Of a stretch of DNA of 64,000 bases, positions 44,997-57,436 are shown in pieces. Made by a program: the position numbers and the translations under genes. The notes under the pieces are model-generated. The model was not told where the DNA came from. It saw nothing but the letters and a program-made list of their open reading frames with translations, and made no database searches. This DNA is from Ophiosphaerella korrae (Eukaryota; Ascomycota; Dothideomycetes; Pleosporales; Phaeosphaeriaceae). The stretch covers positions 124,001 through 188,000 of the forward strand of contig JALNQF010000043.1 in assembly GCA_028456385.1 (NCBI GenBank), written 5' to 3'. Every line of letters starts with the position of its first letter. The stretch's first letter is position 1.

Positions 44997-46671
44997 ATGG
45001 CCCTAACCTGCTCCCGTCAGCTCATGCGAGCCCGCCCGAGACCTCGATTTTCTGCCAATTTCCGCCATGCGCGCTTGCCAGTCCCCTCTCGATCCTTCTC
45101 GTCTTCGCGCCCTGCATTCGATCAACAAAACTTCCACAGGAAAGAATCCTTCAGATCGCGGCTAAACGCGGCCCTAAAGAAGACAAAAGTAGAATGGAAG
45201 CCAATCCCCATAGCCCTCGGCATTGGCTTCCTAGGCGTATTCCAGCTCTATCGCATACAACGCAGGGAAAAGCATACCCAAGCAGGCGCAAATGGTAATT
45301 CTTCAGATGACATGGCGGTGGGTCCTGAGGGCCGTCCAAAGAAGCGCGAAAGGATACGGCCAAGTGGGCCATGGTCGGTCCAAATCATGTCCACACTACC
45401 ATTGAAAGCTCTCTCAAGACTATGGGGTCGCTTCAACGAGATTGACATTCCCTACCACTTCCGTGTCCCAGGCTTCAAGCTCTATTCGTTTATTTTTGGT
45501 GTCAAGTGAGCGAGCCCCAATCATGAATTATTCATATGCTAATGACATCAGTCTTTCTGAAGTCTCTGAACCTGACCTTCACGTATACCCAAATCTTGCC
45601 TCCTTCTTCTACCGAACCCTCAAGCCAGGAGTGCGCCCCCTCGATCCCAATCCAAATGCTGTCCTTTCCCCTGCAGATGGCAAGGTCATTCAGTTTGGCA
45701 CAATTGAGCATGGAGAAGTGGAGCAAGTCAAGGGTGTCACATATAGTCTAGATGCTTTGTTAGGCTCCGTCCGTCCATCAACACCCGAGAGCAATATTGC
45801 AGACTCGCAAGTGAGGACTTCAAAAACGCACGAGAAGAACGCCGAAGAGGACATTGTTCGCGCAGATGAAGAGTTCGCCCGAGTCAATGGCATATCGTAC
45901 ACCCTCCCAAACCTCTTCTCGGGACCCTGGCCAAAGGATGGAAAGCCATCAGAAATGCCCACTGACCAATCGACTTCGTCCACTCCGTCGTCTGAGTCCG
46001 AGGTACGTGCCGACCTTGCATTGAGCGAATCTGAGCGACCGTGGTGGACACCTGCAGCCTCCAAAACGCCTACTGCACTTTACTATTGCGTCATCTACCT
46101 TGCTCCAGGAGATTATCACCGGTTTCACTCGCCTGTCTCATGGGTGGTTGAGAGTCGCCGCCACTTTGCAGGAGAACTTTACAGCGTATCTCCTTTTCTG
46201 CAACGTCGAATGCCAGGGCTCTTTACACTTAATGAACGCGTTGTTCTCCTTGGCCGCTGGCGTTGGGGCTTTTTCTCCTACACTCCTGTTGGCGCCACGA
46301 ACGTGGGCTCTATCAAGGTCAACTTCGATCGTGAACTGCGAACAAATTCACTAACCACCGACACCGCCGCTGATCGCGCCGCAGAACAAGCTGCAGCGCG
46401 GGGAGAACCCTACTCAGGGTTCGCCGAAGCATCGTACACTAGCGCAAGCCGCGTGCTCGGTGGGCACGCACTCAAGCGCGGTGAAGAAATGGGGGGCTTC
46501 CAATTGGGAAGCACCATCGTTCTTGTTTTTGAGGCGCCGAAAGGAACTAGGCCGACTTTGGATGAGGGCTATTATGCTGGCTTTAGGCGAGGCGGATTCA
46601 AGTGGAATATTGAGCAAGGCTCCAAGGTGAAGGTGGGAGAGGCATTAGGGGTGGTAGAGGAATCGCAGTAG
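44997..46671 (+). CDS. psd1: Phosphatidylserine decarboxylase, mitochondrial (PSD1 type)
   Basis: Makes phosphatidylethanolamine at the mitochondrial inner membrane. Exons 44997-45505 and 45552-46671 (46-nt intron, GTGAGC...CATCAG) give 542 aa. The N-terminus is an Arg/Ser-rich presequence (LMRARPRPRFSANFRHARL), followed by a membrane span at about 72-85 (IPIALGIGFLGVFQLY). Catalytic blocks are present: SPADGKV, the HRFHSPVSW and RRHFAGELYSV segments, and LGST at about 500, where self-cleavage forms the pyruvoyl group. A Ser/Glu-rich insertion of about 80 residues lies between the first and second blocks. The carrier has the single-membrane-span PSD1 layout, with no C2 domain as in PSD2. Confidence 0.95.
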
Positions 46672-49191
46672 CCTGATACATTCAAAAACAGCATAGTTTG
46701 GAGGTCGGATCTCTCCTCCGTTGTAAATTACTAAATTATGCTACTGCATATTACGCAAACACAGTAGTTGAAGCCCAAGCTCTTTGCAGGATTTAATACT
46801 AAGACTTTTTCAATTTGCTCATACTACGGGCACGCTACCTGCTTCTTCCGAAGGGTCGTCACGGCTGTCTCCAGCAGCATGAACCCTGCTTGGATGGAAC
46901 CGCGCGTCCCACATCGTCACATTGCATTGATAAAGCAGAACCATTTCTTTGGTCACTTCTCAACACCTCTGTCGTCTACTTCAATGTCTTCCTGCCCATC
47001 TGTGCAAGTACAACCTCATCTCCATAGACCGATGAGCACCTTCTGCTCGATCAAGCTACCAGCTGTCAGCGACAATCAATCATGATTACTGCTACCCGAG
47101 TTCTTTAGTACTTAGGTGGATCTTGTACTCTTCGACTTTTGCAGACAGACCAGCACGATGCCCCTATTATCAACCCACCACTGCGAAGTTGTACGACATC
47201 CGACCGTCCACAGCACCATGTAACCATTCGTTGTACACGTACTGGAACCCCATTCGACGTACGATGTCACGCATATCTCTGGGAGCCGCCTGTTTATTTC
47301 CTGGTTCGGGTAAATGTCACCCCACAGTGCCTGACGCAACTAAACTCGGCACTTTTGCCAGCCTGCTCTGGGAAGTTTGACAGCAGCCGCTTCCGATAAT
47401 TTGGCTACTAACGACTGATGACAGCTGTGCGTCAATAGTTCACAGATCTCAACGGCGCGCCACTGTGTACAACGCTCACTCCTTGGGGCCACAATGCCCC
47501 TTCCAACACCCACCACGGCATCATCCGTGCGGTAACATCACCAAGGCTGTCCTCATCTGGGCAGCTCCACGGAGCTTTTAACGAGAGATGTCTAAATGAA
47601 CATTAATATATTCTACGATAGTGTAGCACAACAGTTACCTGGGGATAACCCGGCACCTATTTTGTCTCCGAGCCCTACGAGTATTCAGAACACGAGAGAT
47701 ATGACACACACACACACAATGATAGGGCTGCATACGCGATTGCCCCAAGTTGCACAAGTATACCGGTACATGGATGGTATGCACCTCGCTACACCTCGCT
47801 ACGCTGTTGCCGCATGTAAGCAACCTACTTCTTTTCAATATTGTGGCGTTCGTGGATAGGTGCAGTGTAAGTCTCACCAACATGTCGGCAGATATGGATA
47901 CACTGCAAGACTCACTGACATGTCGGTAGACATGGATAAATTTCGATCAGGCCAGCAAGCTGTCGGTACGTATTATTCCTGTTACACATCGTGATCAAGG
48001 ATACCACGCCTCGAAATGCAAAACTTCTTATAGATCTCGGCGGCTATCAATTCATGGCTTGAGATATTGAGGGGCTGGCATCGATCTCCGCTGGCCTAGC
48101 CAAGATATCTATTTTCGATGACAGTTTCTTAAACAGCTCGAAGCCGCATGTCTCCGCCTCTAGAGACCTCGACGACGCCGAACTGACACTGTCACTGGCC
48201 GCTGGACATGGGACGCTAACTCAGCTTTGGCAGCCTCAATAATCGTCGTTTCCGAGACTCGCATGGGAAGGTTCAGCTCGGCGTCCAAGTCTCAGTGTGC
48301 TGCGTTGGCACTGCCTTTCTTTCATGGCTGACGTCCGGCTCCCCATCAACACTCCGGTACGCCACCATCCGCCATTAGCCCAAAGTCGACTAGCGCTCGA
48401 CAGGAATAGTAAGAACGTCACATCTTGGCGGAGCTTATTTAGGCCCCTGCTCGCTACATTGCAGATATCCTGGTTCAACATCGGAGATATGTTGCTGATT
48501 CATGGACCAGGAGGCGTGGTGGAACCGCGGAGTGCATCGCCCAACAAGGTAACTATCTCTATGGCCTGCACGCCACGCTGCATCCACATCCCCCCCAAGC
48601 GGCATCGCCCGGGCACAGTAGCTCAGCCTGCTGAAGCCACCGCCATTGGGCTTTTGACACTCGGTTTGGATGCGTTGAGCTTACATTTCGCCCTACATGC
48701 TCGTGAATCCACGCTTGATCGGGCGTACCAAGCCGCACTAGGCTGTGTTACACGCGAATCGCCAGGGAATGGAGCAGATTCAACCAATGATAGAGCATGT
48801 GCTAACAGGCCAAGATTGGTATGCTGTAACTCTTACTTCTAGGCTATCAATATGTCCAGCTCACATGCCACTTGCGTGCCGCTCATATTGGTGACGATTA
48901 TGGAACTGCCGCCGACACGAGGCGGAAGATGCCAGTGGTGGCATTTCTCCACAGAATTGAGCTGATAGCGCTTGCCTAATGCTAAGCCATTGATCATCGG
49001 CATGGGGACCACCTTCAGCATGCCAGACCGAAGATATATTCCCCCATGTTACCCATACCTCTAGATCAGGCTGCTCTCATTTTTTTCGTTTTGGTCAGAT
49101 ATCGCCAGTCCGTCTGTGTTCGTTGTTCATAGCGGAAGAACTTAGGTTGTACTATACTTTCTTTCCTCGATATTTGATACCCATATTTGTA
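46672..49191. other. 2.5-kb intergenic region
   Basis: No supported coding frame. It includes a diverged 38-bp tandem repeat (47863-47938), a short ACACACACAC run near 47707 and a duplicated ACCTCGCTAC near 47786. A TAGCTCAG string near 48620 recalls a tRNA A box but no B box follows. Confidence 0.45.
47863..47938 (+). repeat. Diverged 38-bp tandem repeat
   Basis: Two abutting 38-bp units (47863-47900 and 47901-47938) share the core CATGTCGG.AGA.ATGGATA. They differ at about seven positions, mostly transitions. Confidence 0.75.
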
Positions 49192-51272
49192 ATGATCGTT
49201 TCATTAACAAAGGTGGCCGCCTTAACGGCCCTACTGTGTCCGCTTGTAACATCCCTTGCACCAAGGGTACCATGGCAAGGCGTGGGTCTTACTGAGTATC
49301 AAAAGAGGGATTATCCAACAGGTGGAAGATGTACTCATGGCCCATCTTCGAGGAAATGTTGGAATGGCGACTTCAGCATTGATACTGATTGGGATGAGCG
49401 TTGGCCTGAGACAGGTAAAACTGTAAAAGTAGGGTAGTTGCACATGCAGTCTTTTCAATTACTAACATTCCAAGTACCATTTCGAAATCACAAACGAGAC
49501 CATGTCGCCAGATGGCTTTGCAAGGCCTGTCATGGTCGTCAATGGCCAGATTCCCGGTCCTGTATGTGCTGCAGAACGAAGGCAACATGAGCATTGTGCT
49601 AACTTGCCCAGACCATAGTTGCTAACTGGGGGGATACACTTGAAATCACAGTGACAAATCATCTCACAGCCAACGGAACAGGCATCCACTGGCATGGCCT
49701 GCGACAACTTGGATCAAATCAGATGGATGGTGTTAATGGAATCACTGAATGCCCAATTGCACCCGGGCAGACAAAGCTCTATCGCTTCAAAGCGACACAA
49801 TACGGAACAACTGTGAGTTAATGTCCATGCCCTTTTAATAATCATTGAGATACCAATAAAACAGTGGTATCATTCGCATTATTCAGTCCAATACGGTGAT
49901 GGCCTTTGGGGTACCATGATAATAAACGGACCTACAACGGCAAACTACGACATTGATCTTGGTACATTTCCTATCACCGACTGGTTCCATGCACCCATCT
50001 TTACAGTCAACGCTGCTGCGCTTCACGCCTCTGGCCCACCGATAGCAGACAACATTTTGGTGAATGGCTCGATGACATCAACAGCTGGAGGAAAATATGC
50101 TGTCACTACTTTGACCCCGGGAAAGACTCATCTGCTCCGCATTATCAATGTTGGCATCAACAACTGGCTCCACGTCGGTTTAGATGGCCATAAGTTCACA
50201 GTTATTTCTGCTGACTTTACTCCCATCGTGCCTTATGAAGCTACTTCAATATCTATTGCAGTCGGTGAGTTTCCCCGCATATCACTTACCTGCATTGGCA
50301 CCATGCATTCACCCCTGTCCCTACATATCAGCTCAGCCATGAATATGCACAAGGCTGTGGAACAACACTAACGTACAATTTTGTGCAGGCCAAAGATATG
50401 ATATCATTATCAAAGCAGATCAGCCCAAGAGCAACTATTGGCTCCGCGTGGGCACTGGTGGTACCTGTGATGGCCCCAATCTTAATGCCGCAAATATCCG
50501 TAGTATCTTCAGATACGACGGAGCAGGGGCTGGTAATCCCAACTCTACAGCCTCAGCAGCGTTGCCATCAGGCTGTTATGATGAGACAGTGGTTCCCTAC
50601 ATCAAAACCGACATTCCCCAAGAAAAGCCCAAAAACCTCGATTTGAAGTTCACCAACACAGCCGGCGGCGGCAACCTCATCCAATGGCTAGTCAACGGCG
50701 TCCCCATGCTAATCGACTTCGACCACCCCACGCTCCAAAGCGTTGTCGACAAAAACGAAACCTTCGCCCCAGGCCGCCTCGTCTTCGACGTCGGTGAAAA
50801 GAACAAAGTAACGTATCCAACCACTCACATAATAACTCCATTACTAACCCCTCTCAAGTGGCAATACTGGATCATCCAACAAGACAACGCCACCACCCCG
50901 CCCCTCCCCCACCCCATCCACCTCCACGGCCACGACTTCTACGTCCTCGACTACGCAGACAATGCAGTCTGGTCCGGCGACATTTCGCGCCTCAAAACCG
51001 CGAATCCCATTCGTCGCGACACCGCTACGCTCCCGGCCAAGGGCTACCTCGTGCTTGCCTTCGAGTCCGACAACCCTGGCGCCTGGCTTATGCACTGCCA
51101 CATCCCGTTCCATGTCTCGGCGGGCCTGGGCGTCCAGTTTCTTGAGCGCTCGAGCGAGATTCAGGGCGCGATTGGAAGTTTAGCAGACATGCAGGATGGG
51201 TGTAAGAGTTGGAAGTCGTTTCACAAGGATTTTACAGGGTCGATTTTGATTGAGGGGGATTCGGGGTTGTGA
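49192..51272 (+). CDS. Secreted ascomycete laccase (multicopper oxidase)
   Basis: Oxidises phenols with reduction of O2 to water outside the cell. Exons 49192-49428, 49475-49561, 49612-49812, 49865-50264, 50389-50807 and 50859-51272 give 585 aa. I chose ATG 49192 because it starts a signal peptide ([21 protein letters not shown]); an upstream frame extends to 49123. Copper clusters: [23 protein letters not shown] and [13 protein letters not shown] (axial Leu). SRKCW and the C-terminal DSGL plug are ascomycete-laccase hallmarks, and no membrane anchor is present, unlike fet3. Intron 5 is 51 nt, a multiple of three and stop-free. The last third is very C-rich, then G-rich. Pigment or lignin-related roles are possible. 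Confidence 0.93.
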
Positions 51273-52038
51273 GGCTATGGGGTGGGTTGGGCAAGGTCAT
51301 GCGTAACGAATCACGTTTTTTATGATTGGCGGGGATAAATTTGTGTGTGTGGTGGGTGATGTGTGGTGCCATTCATGATGATAGTACTGGCACTTGATCG
51401 TGCGAGAGATGGAAGTCTCGTCAGACACCTCGAGGGGATTTTCAACAAAGAAGATACGAGGTAAGGAACCAAGACCTTGATGACTTTCATGTCGTCTAGA
51501 CTTCACTGGCATCCCCTTCGTCGCCACGGAAGCTTGGGGCGCAGACGAGTCCTTTTTGCATAAACCATCCCGCACTGCATTCATGTGCGTCTAACAAACC
51601 AGAAAAAGCCACGAGGCATCACTCTCTTGTAAATGTATATATATATATTTCCAATTTACTTTTGCGCTTTCTTGTTGCTTCAATTCCAAGCTGGTTTTCT
51701 TTGAATGACCAATTCAAAATACTAATTCATTTTGCTTTTTTTTTTGGGGGGGGGGGGGGAAGGGCTCGTTTGCGCCAGGCCTTAGAAAGTAACACCGCGT
51801 TTTCCTGGCTCATCAACTCAGCGCACACTGAGGGTATCTCGCATGGTGACCATTATCTTGGGCTTGAGTGTGATTGCCATAAGTGTCATCCACGGGTTTG
51901 GTTAGCTGCGAAGCCTTGGATACAAGTCTATTTGATTTCCATACAATCCTGCTTATAGTACGAGGTTGCGCCTTCCGTCGTTGCTCGCTGCCTAGCCTGT
52001 TTTTCCCGCGTAGAATAGCACGCGTCCTGTCTTCGTCG
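51273..52038. other. Intergenic with a T10-G14 tract
   Basis: Convergent spacer between the laccase and the J-domain gene. It contains TATATATATAT near 51639 and the homopolymer junction at 51736-51759. No gene recognised. Confidence 0.45.
51736..51759 (+). repeat. Homopolymer junction T10 then G14
   Basis: Ten T followed directly by fourteen G. Long G runs are unstable and can form quadruplexes; the exact length may also be a sequencing artefact. Confidence 0.8.
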
Positions 52039-52869
52039 CTATCTTTCACAAGATGATTTTTCCTGCCCTTGCTGCTCCCGCTCCATCTCGGCTGCCCTTT
52101 TCGAACGCTCTTCTCTATGCCTTTTGCTTATGTTGGATCTCTCAGATCGCTTCGCTTTCGTTTCCAGGTATTCTTTGTATTGTGCTTCTGTTGGCAATGA
52201 AATTCCGGATCGTTGTTCGTCTAGTTCCCTACGGCGACGATCAAAGCATCCATCACACACACACGGCTTGACCATCCATTTTTCCATCTCAAGCCAGTAA
52301 TTCTGGTGAGCTCGATCCTCACGCGCGATGGCTGCTCTTCGCTTACTTTCCCTCTCTCCCATCGAATATATCCAGTCTCGACGACTTCGCTTTCTAGCCA
52401 TGTTTCTTCTTCTTCGCTCTTCTTCGATTTCGGCTTCAGTCGCGTCTTCCTTCCGCCAATTGGCCGGATACCGCCTGCGACTCTCTTGTCGATCATGACT
52501 GTGTGGCTTTTCGGCATTTGGGCTTCTTCCTCGCTCATTGACGTCTTCAGGGTACCTCTTTCGTTGCTGTGAACTGCTGGTACGGTTCAAGTCGTATTCT
52601 TGTCGTTTTCGGGATCAGAAAGGATTTCGTACGCATCATGCGCCTAGGTCGTGTCCATAAGCTTGTCTAGTGATGTCCGGTACCCATAGTAGGCTCACCA
52701 TGCGGAATTCTACTGCATCCACGATCTGACCAGGTGCTAGCTTATCAGGGTGCCATAGCAAAGCAAATTTGTAGTATGCTTTCTTGATCACGGAACTGGT
52801 GGCATCCAGACTCACACCAAGTATAGCATAGTGATTCATTGTCTTTGATCTCGCTCCAAGGTTGGACAT
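52039..52869 (-). pseudogene. J-domain (DnaJ-like) protein gene broken by a one-base frameshift
   Basis: Exon 1 (52699-52869) encodes a J domain start: MNHYAILGV, KKAYYKFALLWHPDK with the catalytic HPD. After a 55-nt intron (GTGAGC...CCTAG), exon 2 begins AHDAYEILSDP, the end of the J domain. The frame then stops within ten codons, but shifting by one base at an A4 run (plus-strand T4 at 52606-52609) continues as QEYDLNR, the expected end of a J domain. It stays open for about 185 codons to 52039. That downstream part is Arg/Glu/Lys-rich and helical, with CVCDGCFDRR. One missing base explains everything; it may be a true mutation or a sequencing error. Such J proteins stimulate Hsp70; the partner is unknown. 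Confidence 0.75.
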
Positions 52870-53219
52870 ATCGAGGCTACCGCAGGTGGACGAATGGAGA
52901 GGAGCTTGACAACAAGTAGAGCAATTAAGTAAATAATAGCATGCGATGGGTAGTGAGATTTGGGTAAAGTCAACCCTTTTATTATTGTGCGTTAGTTATT
53001 GCGTTCGTAAACTGAAGGTGAGATCAGTATTGAGTCTGCAAAGTAGAGTATGAGTTAAAATGGCACAGAGTGGCCGAGATATACAGCGTTACCACAGGAG
53101 CCTCTAGGCATGCCTAGATTTTGGAATCAATATTATTCAATGCATATAGATGGCAACAAACAACTATATTGCTAGAGAAATAGACGTCATTCAAATATTG
53201 TTTGTGGTTAACTTGATCA
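52870..53219. other. Intergenic, AT-rich
   Basis: No coding signal seen. Promoter of the J-domain gene is expected here. Confidence 0.4.
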
Positions 53220-54184
53220 GTGACCTTCTAAGGACTGATCTGAATTCCCACGAAGCTTCCCAAGAAACTGCAGGTATCATGTCTTCTTGAGAATATAGTG
53301 CGCCCATTCATGTAGAATGTTGGTGTCGTGGCCTTCAAGAATTCCTTCAATTTCTTCCGCAAACCTCTAGGCGTTCATTGCAGCGCGGCCTGTATTTCAA
53401 ATCCCTATGTGGTCGGAATCCTACTAATGCGTCTCTAATTAGCATTATTCTTCCTCCTTCCAGAACTGCAAAGGGAACTAAGGCATCTGTGACCATATTT
53501 ACGAAAGGCAATGCTGTTTAATTGACTAGATCCACAAATTGTGGCGGCGATACCTCTTGCACAGATGCTTTTTGTTGTATGCATATCTCATCTCGTACGC
53601 TACCTGGTGGGGCAGCGGTGTCTTGAAAATACCCATCTTTGTCTGTCATAAGCTCTACGTACTCGGGAGAGCCTCACCTATAGTTGACATACCAGACCCA
53701 GCTCAAAAATCGTTTGCCCGGTTCATGTGTACGGTCCTTTCTCAGGATGCTTCAATCTCAGTTACGATACAGCCATATTCATAGGCTACAGCACCCTCGC
53801 CATCCCTAGGATCTAGAACTTTCCCATAATCGCTCTCTAACCTATCAGATTTTGCTCGCAGTAAGTGATATGGAAGATCCCAACTCGTCATCCACCGTTC
53901 ACAACCCTCCCGAGATCCTCTCGCTCTATCACATTTTCTATCTTGTCCAAACGCAACTCCTCACGACTCGTTATGCTCAATAGTATTCGCGTTCGATTGA
54001 AAAACTGACGCACTTCATGGCCTACAATTATTCCGGCTCCTTGTTGATGCAGAAGCAGGGTTGCGTTGCATTCGAAAATACTGATAATGAGATCTTTGCG
54101 TAAACCTTTAATGCGACCCCCATGAAGGCCGCCCAATGACTCTCCCACGATGGCAGTATTCTTTGGCTTCTTTACTTAAGACAT
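53220..54184 (-). pseudogene. Heavily decayed protein-coding relic, family not recognised
   Basis: Minus-strand text reads as one protein broken by stops and frame changes. From ATG 54184 the third codon is TAA, then ESLGGLHGGRIKGLRKD and HEVRQFFNRTRILLSI run to TGA at 53888. In a shifted frame VLDPRDGEGAVAYEYGC continues to TGA. Further pieces (KMGIFKTPLPHQ; TDALVPFAVLEGG; EGHDTNILHEWAHYILKK) extend to about 53220. Stops include TAA, TGA and TAG, as expected from C-to-T (RIP-like) change plus indels. I recognise no domain with certainty. Confidence 0.55.
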
Positions 54185-54827
54185 GTTATGGTACGGTCAG
54201 GCATCTTAGGCGGGAACTTCCTGAATTTAGGCGCGATCAGATGATAGAATACCATCCCTAGATTATTTTAGTATGTCTAAACATTCCAGCGCGCCTTGCT
54301 AGAGAACGCTCTAAGGCCAAGGCATACATACATAGCCTATATTAAAAATTCATATGTGCCGCGTAGCTCGAAATCAATTGAGTAAAGAAATCTTCATAAT
54401 CATATAGTATAATGGAATTAACTATTGTGAAGTTCTACCTCCACATGATCACGCTTAAATTCCAAAACTATCGCGCGCAAAATGTTTGGCTTTGTGCATA
54501 TTAAGCAGAATTGCAAGCCCGATGCTCGGTTTTGACCTGCTAGCTGGGTACCTAGGTATAATTATAATTACAAGAACAAGTTGGGTTGCCGGTATAGGGA
54601 TATTATTGATCAATACTTAGTTATACAATAGATGGCATGGTATCATAAATTGTGCAAAATTGTTGTCCTGCATTAAAACCTCTTTTGTTAGACTGTCTCA
54701 AATCGACTTAGACATCATTTCAGCTAATGTCAACACTCTTAGGTTCCGACTTCACGGTACGAGAGTATTAAATATACAGTGCAAGCTGATGTTGAATTCA
54801 TGGGAAGCTTGCAATATGCTTCTGTCT
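54185..54827. other. AT-rich intergenic DNA
   Basis: Strongly AT- and TpA-rich (for example near 54340-54420 and 54555-54640), similar to RIP-affected repeats in other fungi. No repeat family or gene recognised. Confidence 0.45.
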
Positions 54828-56384
54828 CTATTTGATTCTATTAAACCAGATGAGATCATCAAGATCTTCCTCAAAGTCCACACCCACTGACACTATTTTG
54901 CCTTCTTCGATCCGAACTTCACCCTTCAATTTTCTCGTTGTATCTGTCCATATGTCATGAAAATCGATCACGAAACTACTGCCACTGAGATGCTTGAACG
55001 TAAGTTCAAATGGCATGCAGCGATCGTGGCAATCAGCTACCGGATTCCCACCCTTCGTCTCTATCACCAAGTTCTTGTAACCCGCATCGTGATACGTCCC
55101 CACCAGCTGCTTTAGGGGTATACTAAGTGGTTCTGGAGTCTCGGGAATCGCTAATTCGGGATCAACTTTCTCTCTTTCCGCCAGCTCCTTTTCATACATT
55201 CTTCTGTTGAACGCAGACCAATCAACACGGTTGTCCTTTGGTACACCCAATACTTCATCCATCAGCGTATACCAGATGATCTGCTGAACGTAATCTGCAA
55301 CCTCCGAGTTACCCATAATCACAAGCCCCCAGTCGAAGTCAGGCAGAAATGCTATTGCTGCTTTAAAGCCAGGAACACTCCCGCTGTGACTGACCATTGT
55401 ATGCCCACGGTACGACTCGGTGCAGAGGCCTAATGCATAGAGTGGATGACTGCTGTACGGTGCTTCATAATCATTTGAAATCGAACAAATTGACCGCGGA
55501 TTGATAAGCTCCTTGTGCGCCGCTTCTGAGAGGGGCGCACTGCGTTTGAGCATAGCGCGAATCCATTTCGCATAATCTCCCGGACTAGTGAAGATGCTAC
55601 CAGCACCCTGTCCTTCTGGCTGTGGGTAATTCGGCATATCAACGTATATACCCTTGTCCTCATCCCATCGGTAGCCTGTTGCTTTCCGACTCATTGCGTT
55701 GTGGGCCTCGATGTCTGGCAAGTCGTGAAAAGTGTTCTCCATACCTAGAGGCTCCCATAGCCTCTTTCTGAGAAAATCAGCGTATTTCTCGCCACTTACT
55801 GTTTCAACAAGATGGCTTGCGACAGTGAACATGATGTTATTGTACATGAACTTGGTTCGCAACGGTTTCGAGAACTTCAGGTTGCGGAGATTTCGTGTCA
55901 TGGATTTCGGATTATCTGGGTGCGTCGCACGAACACCAAGATACGAATCGTCGTAGTATGGTAGACCGGTACGATGACACAGAATATCCTCAACTGTGAT
56001 TTCTTTGGTAAGGTAAGGATCTTGGAGCACAAAGTCCTCAGGCAGAAGTTTTGATACTGGCGTTGACCACTGCACATCAGGGTATTTATCATCGTCGACT
56101 AAGAGTGCGACGGCTGCTGCAGTGGTTGTTTTCGCTGTGCTAGCGGTGTCGAAGAGAGTGTTATTGCATACTCTATCGTCAGGAAGTGTTGCGAAACCGA
56201 ACTCCTAGAATTGTGTGAGCAAATCCATTCCAATATTCAGGCAGGATAGCCCACTTACCTTTGTATGAATCTCATCTCCCTGAACAACAGCAATAGAAAG
56301 ACCTGGTACTTTCCACTCATCAAAGACTTTCTGCATAAATTGCTCACACTGGTTGAAGTTAAATTTGGGAGTCTTTTGAGCCAT
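54828..56384 (-). CDS. Beta-lactamase-like serine hydrolase (class C / PBP4* fold)
   Basis: Serine hydrolase of the beta-lactamase/transpeptidase-like family; fungal members act as esterases, amidases or in secondary metabolism, and the substrate is unknown. Exons 56259-56384 and 54828-56204 (54-nt intron, GTAAGT...TCTAG) give 500 aa from ATG 56384. The catalytic SxxK is STAK (about residue 60), the second motif is YNN in KFMYNNIMF, and the third is HSG in MVSHSGSVPGF. FDEWKVPGLSIAVVQ and CHRTGLP are family blocks. A C-terminal beta-rich domain follows from about residue 390 (LVGTYHDAGYKNLVIE). There is no signal peptide, so it is probably cytosolic. It is flanked by AT-rich decayed DNA on both sides. 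Confidence 0.9.
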
Positions 56385-57436
56385 GATCTTAAATGTTCTT
56401 GTTTGTCTCAAATAAAATAGATTGCGTGAAGATGTGCCTTTTAAATGGAAGTCAATGAGTATGTTGCTGTTGTTTGGATAGTACTCAGTATCGATTCTAG
56501 GCTGTGATCATGCATGGGGCGAGGTGATCAATTGTGGATCCATTTCAGCTCTAGGGCCAACTTTTATTTGGCAGCCCAATAATGTTGAATATCAGAGCGC
56601 TGAAAGTTACGCTGCGTGGAGTAGCTGCATATCTTAGTAAGACCTAAGCCAGACCGATGATCAACTAGCTCAAATAGTCTACCCGAAATGGCTCATCACG
56701 ACGGATCACAATGGCTCATCAGGAGTCACCGCTGTCAAAGGGCTAAGACCCACAATCACGATAGTTGTTGCGTCATATCCTTTACACTTATGCAGTAGTA
56801 AGGTAATGGACCTATGGACCGGTCAAGCTGACCACATTAGTTGATCCTTGGAAGTTGAACAGATCTTTGATTTCTGTGATATTGATGCCTAGGTAGTATT
56901 GGACGCCAGCGAGAGGCTACATTGCGCTGACAACCCTACTATTCAGATAGACACAAAGCTAGTAGCCTACTAATGAAGGAGAAAAGTGGTTAGATTAATA
57001 ATAGCAATATGATATTCCAGTAGCTTATGTCGCTTTATAGTTGCATAGATGTGTGCAGCACTTATTTCCAGAAGTCGATTGAAAACTGAAAAAGAAGGCA
57101 AACTAAGTTACAAGCAAAGAAGAGAGGCACGATACATGGATCATCATAACGAAAGGGAAGATTGTCGACTTATGCACCGGCTTGCGTTTTGTACCCGATG
57201 GCGCTTAATTTCGACGGGCAATACTTTCAGATGATAGAAGACCACCTTGGAAAGCTGTAAGAAGTAGCACGCTCAATTGCGAGCCCGGCATTAAGAATTA
57301 AACTAAAAAAGGAAATAGTTGGTATGAGGTAGAAACGGTGCCTCATAGCTCCTGATAATGATGCAGTGATATTGTTCGCCTAGTGTTTTGTCATACGAGT
57401 CCTTGATCTACTATATTTCTATGTTATAACCTCGTT
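56385..57436. other. Intergenic, AT-rich
   Basis: About 1 kb. GGCTCATCACGACGGATCACAATGGCTCATCAGGAG near 56690 contains a short GGCTCATCA direct repeat. No gene recognised; the 57049-57234 open frame lacks protein character. Confidence 0.4.

Noticed and set aside
48601..48690. Possible tRNA (TAGCTCAGCCTG)
   Set aside because: No GGTTCRANNCC B box and no cloverleaf arms can be drawn.
49192..51272. Second Fet3-type ferroxidase
   Set aside because: No C-terminal membrane span, and the SRKCW and DSGL hallmarks mark a secreted laccase.
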